25,840 nucleotides of DNA from an uncultured Gemella sp. (lineage in GTDB: Bacteria > Bacillota > Bacilli > Staphylococcales > Gemellaceae), in NCBI GenBank assembly GCA_900555985.1, contig USNF01000012.1, forward strand, positions 1 to 25,840, written 5' to 3'. The notes below the pieces were generated by a model. That model saw only the letters and a list, made by a program, of their open reading frames with translations, was not told where the DNA came from and searched no databases. Shown one piece after another: positions 20,567-25,840 of this stretch. The position numbers and the translations under genes are program-made. Each line of letters starts with the position of its first letter. The first letter of the stretch is position 1.

Positions 20567-22366
20567 TTATTTCTTATATTCCTTTAGTTGTTGTAATAGT
20601 TGTTTTTGGGCTTCTACATCCATTTCTTGAATAGCAACCTTCAACATTTCTTTTAATTTTTCTAATGAAATCTCACGCTTTTTAAAATATTCTATATAAT
20701 CTCTAATTACTTCCTTTGGTGGTTCATCTTCAATTAAAAAGTCTGTTTCATCTATATATGTTGCTAGTCTAACAACTTCTTCATCTTCTGTATTTTCTAT
20801 GCTGTGAATAAATTTATGAATTTTGAAATCTAAGTTATTATTATAATATATTATTAAATAATCTATTAGTCTTTCAAATACTTCTTGATCAAATATACAT
20901 TGTTCTAACTCGGTGAAGTTATCAATAAATGCTGCTCGACTTACAAAAAAGTATTTAAATAACCTACACACTTTTTTATCGTAATTTGTAGTTTTAAATA
21001 AATTAAGTGGTTTTTCCGGTGCTGTCCACTCTTGAGTAGTTCTAAGTTTACGAGTAGGAAGTTTATTTAATTCTTTTGTTAGAACTTGTCTATCTATACC
21101 AAACTCTTCAGAAAGGTATGTAAGCAGTATATATTTTAGTGATTCATCACTGATAAATGCAATATTTTTTAATATTTCATTTTTAAATTTAATTTTTTGT
21201 TCTATATTTGATTTTGATTCATTGTTACAGTAATCTATTTTAAATTTTATATAATGATCTTTATTATTATTTACATAACTTTGTGTATCAAATTCACTAT
21301 TTTTTGATGTTTTTTCTGTTAAAAATTCATCTAAGTCTTTAGCACCAGTAAACTTTAGCTTATATACATTATCTGTTTTTTGGATAATTCTATTCCCAAT
21401 ATCTATTTGTGCCTCTGTACCAGCTTTATCATTATCAAGACTAAGTGTTACTTTATCAACTAGATTTAATACTTCAACTAGTTTATTATTATCAATATTT
21501 GTTCCCATTAAGGCAACAACATTTTTTACTCCATTTTGATGTGCCTTTATTACATCCATATATCCTTCACAGAGAATAATTTCTCTCTCTTTTGCGATAA
21601 AAGCACGTGCGTCAGAGAAGTTATATAAAACATTTCTTTTTTCAAATATTTTAGTTTCGTGGGTATTGTAGTATTTAGCTACTTGCTTATCTTGCGACAT
21701 CGTTCTTCCCGAAAATGCTACAACTTGATTTTGACTGTTTTTAATTGGAAACATAATTCTATCTTTAAAAACATCATAGTAATCATTATTATCGTTTTTT
21801 CCTAGTAGTCCCGCTTCAACCATTGCATCTAGATTTAAATTGTTAGACTTAAAAAAGTTTAGTGCAATATTATTTTCTCTAGGTGCATATCCAATATTAA
21901 AGTATTTAATTGTTTCTATTGACAGGCCTCTATCTAATAAATAGTTTAAAGCCACTTCCGCTTCTTTTGTATTTAATAAAATATAATTATAATAGTCAGC
22001 TAATAATAAGTGACCATAGTACATAGAATCTAGTTTATTGTTTAAATCATAACTTATTTCTTTATTATCATTTGACTCTAAGTTAAGTCCTAACCTTGTA
22101 CCTAATTTAACAATAGCTTGATTGTATGTTATATTTTCTATTAATGATACAAATTGAAATATATTTCCACCCTTTCCGCATCCGAAACAGTGGGCAATCT
22201 TTTTGTCAGGAGATACAGTAAAAGATGGTGTTTTTTCATTATGAAAAGGACACAAACCTAAATAGTTTTGTCCACGTTTTTCCAGTTTTATATACTCACT
22301 AACTAAACTGACTATATCTATATTTTCAAAAATATAATCTATATCTTGTTTAGAAATTTTTGCCAC
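20567..22366 (-). CDS. dnaG: DnaG, DNA primase
   Basis: Primase makes the RNA primers for DNA replication at the fork with DnaB-type helicase. The 599-residue protein has the N-terminal zinc-binding domain (Cys39, His42, Cys60, Cys63 in CPFHNEKTPSFTV ... CFGCGKGGN). The RNA polymerase domain follows, with the TOPRIM acidic residues Glu267 (CEGYMD) and Asp311/Asp313 (LDNDKAG), then a C-terminal helicase-interaction region of lower conservation. The start is GTG at 22366, supported by AAAGGAGGAG upstream and the standard MAKISKQ N-terminus. The next gene downstream is rpoD; rpsU, which accompanies these genes in some bacteria, is absent. Confidence 0.97.
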   Translation of the reverse strand: MAKISKQDIDYIFENIDIVSLVSEYIKLEKRGQNYLGLCPFHNEKTPSFTVSPDKKIAHCFGCGKGGNIFQFVSLIENITYNQAIVKLGTRLGLNLESNDNKEISYDLNNKLDSMYYGHLLLADYYNYILLNTKEAEVALNYLLDRGLSIETIKYFNIGYAPRENNIALNFFKSNNLNLDAMVEAGLLGKNDNNDYYDVFKDRIMFPIKNSQNQVVAFSGRTMSQDKQVAKYYNTHETKIFEKRNVLYNFSDARAFIAKEREIILCEGYMDVIKAHQNGVKNVVALMGTNIDNNKLVEVLNLVDKVTLSLDNDKAGTEAQIDIGNRIIQKTDNVYKLKFTGAKDLDEFLTEKTSKNSEFDTQSYVNNNKDHYIKFKIDYCNNESKSNIEQKIKFKNEILKNIAFISDESLKYILLTYLSEEFGIDRQVLTKELNKLPTRKLRTTQEWTAPEKPLNLFKTTNYDKKVCRLFKYFFVSRAAFIDNFTELEQCIFDQEVFERLIDYLIIYYNNNLDFKIHKFIHSIENTEDEEVVRLATYIDETDFLIEDEPPKEVIRDYIEYFKKREISLEKLKEMLKVAIQEMDVEAQKQLLQQLKEYKK

Positions 22367-22434
22367 TTTACTCCTCCTTTAAACCAAAAATTATTAACTA
22401 CAAGATGGAAAAGCGATAAAATTCCCCTTTTATA

Positions 22435-22443
22435 ATTATATCA
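22435..22443 (-). promoter_or_regulatory. Extended -10 promoter candidate of dnaG-rpoD
   Basis: Minus strand TGATATAAT, about 70 bases before the dnaG start. The -35 position (TAGAAA) is poor, so recognition would depend on the extended -10. Confidence 0.5.
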
Positions 22444-22535
22444 CAAGAACCCTATTTTTTCTATAGTTATAACTAATTATTTTGTTGTTAAAAAAGTTAA
22501 TTTTCTACCTTTTATTTTGACTATTTTCCTATACG

Positions 22536-22564
22536 TTGACTTTATCTCTTATTAATTCTATAAT
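22536..22564 (+). promoter_or_regulatory. Promoter of trkA-trkH
   Basis: TTGACT (22536-22541), exactly 17 bases, TATAAT (22559-22564): the closest match to the sigma-A consensus in the window. The start codon lies 30 bases downstream of the -10. Confidence 0.8.
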
Positions 22565-22594
22565 AATCATATCTATAAAAAAGGAGTTTTTTTT

Positions 22595-23965
22595 GTGAAA
22601 GTAGTAATTGTTGGTGGAGGAAAAGTTGGAGAACTACTATGTGCCGATTTTTCTAACACATTTGAAGAAGTAACATTAATCGATACTAATGAACAAAGAG
22701 TAGAAAAACTCGTAGAAACTTATGATATAAATGGACTTTTAGGTAACGGGGCAAACTATGATAACCTTGTTGAAGCAAGTGCTGGAGAAGCTGATATGTT
22801 TATCTCCGTTACTACTAGCGATGAAATAAATATGATTTCTTGTATTGCAGCTAAGCAAATGGGTGCAAAACATACAGTTGCTCGTATTAGAAATCCTGAA
22901 TATTCTAAAACTAAAGAATTTATTAAACATTCACTTGGAATTGATTTAATGGTTAATCCTGAATTTGAGGCTGCTAGACAAATCTTTTATATGCTTAAGT
23001 ATCCTACAGCTACGAAAGTAGAGAGTTTTTCTGCTAATAAATTTAATATTCTTGAAGTTATTATTCATAATAACAGTATTTTAAAAGGTGTTTCTTTAAT
23101 CGATAGTAAGAAAATTATAGACTTCCCTTCTCTTGTTTGCCTAGTTGAAAGACAGGGTAAAGTTTTTGTACCTCGAGGAGATTATATTTTTGAAGTCGGA
23201 GATAAAGTACATATAACTGCAGCAAATAAAGATTTAAAAAGATTTTATAAATTATTAGGAAATAAAGATAATCTTGAGAAGAAAATCACATCTTCATTAA
23301 TTATAGGAGCTGGGAAAATTGCCCACTATCTAATTGAATTTCTTACAAAAGCTAATATTTATACTAAAGTAATAGAAATTAACAAAGACAAGGCTATTGA
23401 ACTTAGTGAAGCATATCCTGAAATTGATGTTATTTGGGCTGATGGTAGTGACCGTGATACGCTTATTGAAGAAGGTATTCAAACTTTTGATAGCTGTATT
23501 TCTCTTACTGGTCTTGATGAAGAAAATATCATAATTAACCTTTATGCTGATAAACTTGGAATCAAGAAAACTGTAGCAAAAGTAAACCGTGCTTCTCTTA
23601 AACAAATAGCAGAAGATATCGGTCAATATTCTTATATTACGCCTAAAGAAATTGTAGGTAATATTATTGCAAAATACAGTAAATCTCTGCAATGTAGTAA
23701 AGATTCTGATATTGAAAACTTCTATCGAATTGCGAATAATCAAGCAGAAGTTATTGAATTTAAAGTTTCGCAAAATAATCTTAAGGTGCTTGGTACGAAA
23801 CTTAAAGATATGAATATTCATTCGAATATGCTTATTGCTTTTATTGTTAGAAATAATAAACAAATATTCCCAAATGGTGATGATGAAATTAAACTTGGAG
23901 ATAATGTCGTTATAGTTAGTTATAAACAAAGAATTGAACATATTGACGATATACTTAGGGGGTAA
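22595..23965 (+). CDS. trkA: TrkA, NAD(H)-binding regulatory subunit of the Trk potassium uptake system
   Basis: TrkA is the cytoplasmic gating ring of the TrkH potassium channel. The 456-residue protein is a tandem of two RCK units. The first Rossmann motif is VIVGGGKVGE (residues 4-13) with Asp30 for the ribose, followed by a TrkA-C domain (about 140-220). The second Rossmann motif is LIIGAGKIA (235-243), followed by another TrkA-C domain to the C-terminus. The full-length double form indicates a classical TrkA rather than the single-domain KtrA/KtrC of Bacillus. The start is GTG, with AAGGAG nine bases upstream. TrkH begins two bases after its stop. Its own promoter is divergent from dnaG. 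Confidence 0.94.
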   Translation: MKVVIVGGGKVGELLCADFSNTFEEVTLIDTNEQRVEKLVETYDINGLLGNGANYDNLVEASAGEADMFISVTTSDEINMISCIAAKQMGAKHTVARIRNPEYSKTKEFIKHSLGIDLMVNPEFEAARQIFYMLKYPTATKVESFSANKFNILEVIIHNNSILKGVSLIDSKKIIDFPSLVCLVERQGKVFVPRGDYIFEVGDKVHITAANKDLKRFYKLLGNKDNLEKKITSSLIIGAGKIAHYLIEFLTKANIYTKVIEINKDKAIELSEAYPEIDVIWADGSDRDTLIEEGIQTFDSCISLTGLDEENIIINLYADKLGIKKTVAKVNRASLKQIAEDIGQYSYITPKEIVGNIIAKYSKSLQCSKDSDIENFYRIANNQAEVIEFKVSQNNLKVLGTKLKDMNIHSNMLIAFIVRNNKQIFPNGDDEIKLGDNVVIVSYKQRIEHIDDILRG

Positions 23966-23967
23966 TT

Positions 23968-25440
23968 ATGAATTATAAAATGATTTTTTACGTTCTAGGT
24001 AAGATGTTAAAACTTTTATCTGGACTACTAGTTTTACCTACACTATGTTCACTTATTTATAAAGAATCACGACATATAACTTCTGCATTTTTAATTACTA
24101 TTATTATTTCATTTACAACATATTGCATAATTAATTTCTTTACTAAAGGTGAAGAGGATCGTGATTTTTATAAAAGAGAAGGATATGTTATTGTTACACT
24201 AACTTGGGTGGTATTTTCACTACTTGGTGCTCTTCCTTTTTATATATCAGGAGAAATACCAAGTTACATAGATAGTTTATTTGAAACAGTTAGTGGTTTT
24301 ACAACAACAGGCTCTACTATACTAACAGATATAGAATCAATAGAAAAAAGTTTATTACTATGGAGAAGTTTTACTCACTTTATAGGTGGTATGGGGGTTA
24401 TTGTCTTTGCAGTAGCTATACTCCCTAGATCTCCACATACTATTCATATTGCTAAGGCAGAAGTTCCCGGCCCTTATTTTGGTAAAGTAGTATCATCAAT
24501 GAAACAAACAGCGATATATTTATACACAATATATATATTACTGACTATTATTCTTTTTATCTTACTACTATTCGGAGGAATTGGAATTTTTGATAGTATA
24601 AATATTGCATTTTCTACAGCTGGAACTGGTGGATTTTCAGTAAGAAATGCTGGAATAGCATATTATAACAGTACGTATATTACCGTTGTAGTTGCCATAT
24701 TTATGTTGATTTTTTCTATGAATCTTAGCTTAATATACTTTTTAGTATTTAAAAAATATTTTAAAATCTTAAAAAGTGAAGAACTACGTTGGTTCTTTGG
24801 AATGATTTCTATTTTATCTGTTATTATGTTTTTAGATATATATAGATCTTATGATACACCAAATCATAGCTTATTAGATGTATTCTTTACCGTATCTTCA
24901 GTTGTCTCTACTACTGGATTTACATACAATGACTTTAATATTTGGCCAGTATTTTCAAAAATGATAATACTTATTCTTATGATTGTTGGTGGATGTACAG
25001 GTGGTACCGCAGGTGGTATAAAAATACCGAGGCTAATATTCTTTATAAAGAATGCTAAAAAATCAATTAGTAAAGCACTTAATCCTCGAAAAATTGTAAT
25101 GTTAAAAATCGATGGGAAAGTTATTAAGGATACTACTCCTTTAGCAAACTATTTACTATTGTTTGGATTTGTTTATGTAATAATATTATTCTTAATTACA
25201 TTCCAAATAAATGATTTTGAAGATGCTATTTCATTAACCGTTACTTCAATAAGTAATGCTGGACCAGCATTTAATCACTATGGACCTATGAGTAACTTTT
25301 CTACTATACCGGATTTTACAAAAATAATTTTATCATTTTCTATGTTATTAGGAAGATTAGAATTAGTACCACTAATTGTATTTTTCTCTGCTAAAACATG
25401 GAAAAAACGTAGAAAAGCAGAAAGAAATTGTGCTAAATAA
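23968..25440 (+). CDS. trkH: TrkH-family potassium channel subunit
   Basis: The 490-residue membrane subunit carries potassium. All four selectivity-filter segments of the Trk/Ktr/HKT superfamily can be seen: TTTGS (112-116), STAGTGG (216-222), STTGFT (314-319) and SNAGPAF (429-435), each with the conserved glycine. The gating loop GGCTGGTAGGIK (341-352) and the GRLELVPL near the C-terminus (462-469) are also typical. GGGGG in the end of trkA is the ribosome binding site. It is co-transcribed with trkA. No U-rich terminator is visible before the insertion sequence that begins about 37 bases past the stop. Confidence 0.94.
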   Translation: MNYKMIFYVLGKMLKLLSGLLVLPTLCSLIYKESRHITSAFLITIIISFTTYCIINFFTKGEEDRDFYKREGYVIVTLTWVVFSLLGALPFYISGEIPSYIDSLFETVSGFTTTGSTILTDIESIEKSLLLWRSFTHFIGGMGVIVFAVAILPRSPHTIHIAKAEVPGPYFGKVVSSMKQTAIYLYTIYILLTIILFILLLFGGIGIFDSINIAFSTAGTGGFSVRNAGIAYYNSTYITVVVAIFMLIFSMNLSLIYFLVFKKYFKILKSEELRWFFGMISILSVIMFLDIYRSYDTPNHSLLDVFFTVSSVVSTTGFTYNDFNIWPVFSKMIILILMIVGGCTGGTAGGIKIPRLIFFIKNAKKSISKALNPRKIVMLKIDGKVIKDTTPLANYLLLFGFVYVIILFLITFQINDFEDAISLTVTSISNAGPAFNHYGPMSNFSTIPDFTKIILSFSMLLGRLELVPLIVFFSAKTWKKRRKAERNCAK

Positions 25441-25478
25441 TCAAATTTAAAAAGATGAGTTATACTATTTGTGATATG

Positions 25479-25513
25479 TACCCCTTTTACTGGACAAACC
25501 AGTGAAAGGGGTA
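25479..25513 (+). promoter_or_regulatory. Hairpin covering the orfA ribosome binding site
   Basis: Positions 25479-25493 pair with 25499-25513 over 15 base pairs, with one U-G wobble and a five-base loop (ACAAA). The right arm contains AAAGGGG (25505-25511), which is the ribosome binding site for the ATG at 25519. RNA read through from trkH would fold this hairpin and hide the site. Confidence 0.6.
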
Positions 25514-25518
25514 TTATT

Positions 25519-25840
25519 ATGCGTTATAGCTTTGAATTTAAATTAAAATGTGTAGAAATGTATGAAAGAGGAGAATTTCCAGATACACCTGATGGTGTAT
25601 CTACAAAGAGATTCAGAGATAATTTAAGACAATGGAAAAGAATGGTTGATTCATCAGGAATTGACTCCTTACACCATAAACCACAAAATAGAAAATGGAA
25701 GCCAGAAGAAAAATTAGAATTAATTGTTAAAGTTTTAGCTGGTGAATCATATACTTCTGTTGCGTTAAGTAACGGAATTCATCAGGGAATGTTGTATCAA
25801 TGGGTTAACAAATATAAAACTTTAGGTTATAATGGACTCG
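25519..25840 (+). CDS. IS3-family transposase OrfA (helix-turn-helix), 3' part outside window
   Basis: 107 codons are visible from the ATG, with no stop. The protein begins MRYSFEFKLKCVEMYERGE, the start typical of IS150-type OrfA. It contains a first helix-turn-helix region, a WKRMVDSSGIDSLHHK linker and a second one (PEEKLELIVKVLAGESYTSVALSNGIHQGMLYQWVNKYKTLG). OrfA recognises the element ends and is usually joined to OrfB by programmed frameshifting. AAAGGGG seven bases before the ATG is the ribosome binding site. Whether the element is intact cannot be seen. Confidence 0.85.
   Translation, partial: MRYSFEFKLKCVEMYERGEFPDTPDGVSTKRFRDNLRQWKRMVDSSGIDSLHHKPQNRKWKPEEKLELIVKVLAGESYTSVALSNGIHQGMLYQWVNKYKTLGYNGL

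Larger units (their letters stand above)
25477..25840 (+). mobile_element. Left end of an IS3-family (IS150-like) insertion sequence, cut by the window edge
   Basis: The sequence from 25477 begins TGTACCCC and continues to TGGACAAA, which resembles the TGTAC...TGGACA left inverted repeats of IS150-group elements. An OrfA-type transposase gene follows in the expected place. The right end and the DDE transposase OrfB would lie beyond the window. The exact left border is a judgement from the motif; no target duplication can be checked. Confidence 0.7.

Noticed and set aside
23330..23941. Minus-strand open frame of 203 codons opposite trkA
   Set aside because: It lies fully antisense to a clear trkA frame, is composed mostly of Ile, Phe and Asn, and has no recognisable motif. 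It is a shadow of the AT-rich coding strand.

Overview
The window is AT-rich, densely coded DNA from a low-GC Gram-positive bacterium (Bacillota, class Bacilli). The evidence is AGGAGG-type ribosome binding sites, Rho-independent terminators with long U tracts, a fused SecDF, a dnaG-rpoD (SigA-type) operon, the sepF-ylmG-ylmH cell-division cluster and lipoboxes of the L-T/S-G-C type. The overall style resembles Gemella or a neighbouring genus. That placement is an impression from gene content, not a demonstrated identification.

Layout. 1-337: gene-free AT-rich DNA ending in the terminator of an aldehyde dehydrogenase gene (338-1816, minus). 2120-3755: a stress-type module with a minus-strand nitroreductase gene divergent from an HxlR-family regulator, the latter translationally coupled to an unrecognised 170-residue protein with a repeated KYDxLD...LISKKP motif. 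3789-6053: a two-gene minus operon of an ATP-grasp ligase followed by an M50-like membrane metalloprotease with a helical tail. 6192-7502: one reading frame joining a DedA-family membrane domain to a nicotinamidase-like cysteine hydrolase, the most unusual single gene here. 7770-10064: fused secDF. 10199-11466: GtrA-family membrane protein coupled to a HAD hydrolase. 11588-13665: three tandem paralogous lipoproteins. 13811-15288: sepF-ylmG-ylmH. 15645-18834: a minus-strand run of a TrmH-type RNA methyltransferase, CorA, a small DUF1146-like membrane protein and an AI-2E-family transporter. 18977-19363: a membrane-anchored rhodanese on the plus strand. 19468-22366: dnaG-rpoD. 22595-25440: trkA-trkH potassium uptake operon, divergent from dnaG. 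From about 25477 to the window edge lies the left end of an IS3-family (IS150-like) insertion sequence, cut off by the window.

How it fits together. Most of the window is housekeeping: secretion (SecDF), replication and transcription initiation (DnaG, RpoD), septum formation (SepF, YlmG, YlmH), and ion homeostasis (CorA, TrkA/TrkH). Accessory or less understood material is concentrated in 2.1-7.5 kb and 11.6-13.7 kb. Promoters are often of the extended -10 type (TGATATAAT), and almost every transcription unit ends in a recognisable hairpin. In several of these the stem contains a G-U wobble that pairs only in minus-strand RNA, which confirms orientation. I found no tRNA, rRNA, CRISPR array or riboswitch. 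The candidates for something not well described are the DedA-nicotinamidase fusion, the ATP-grasp/M50 pair, the HxlR-coupled repeat protein, the lipoprotein array, and a hairpin in the insertion sequence that buries the transposase ribosome binding site.
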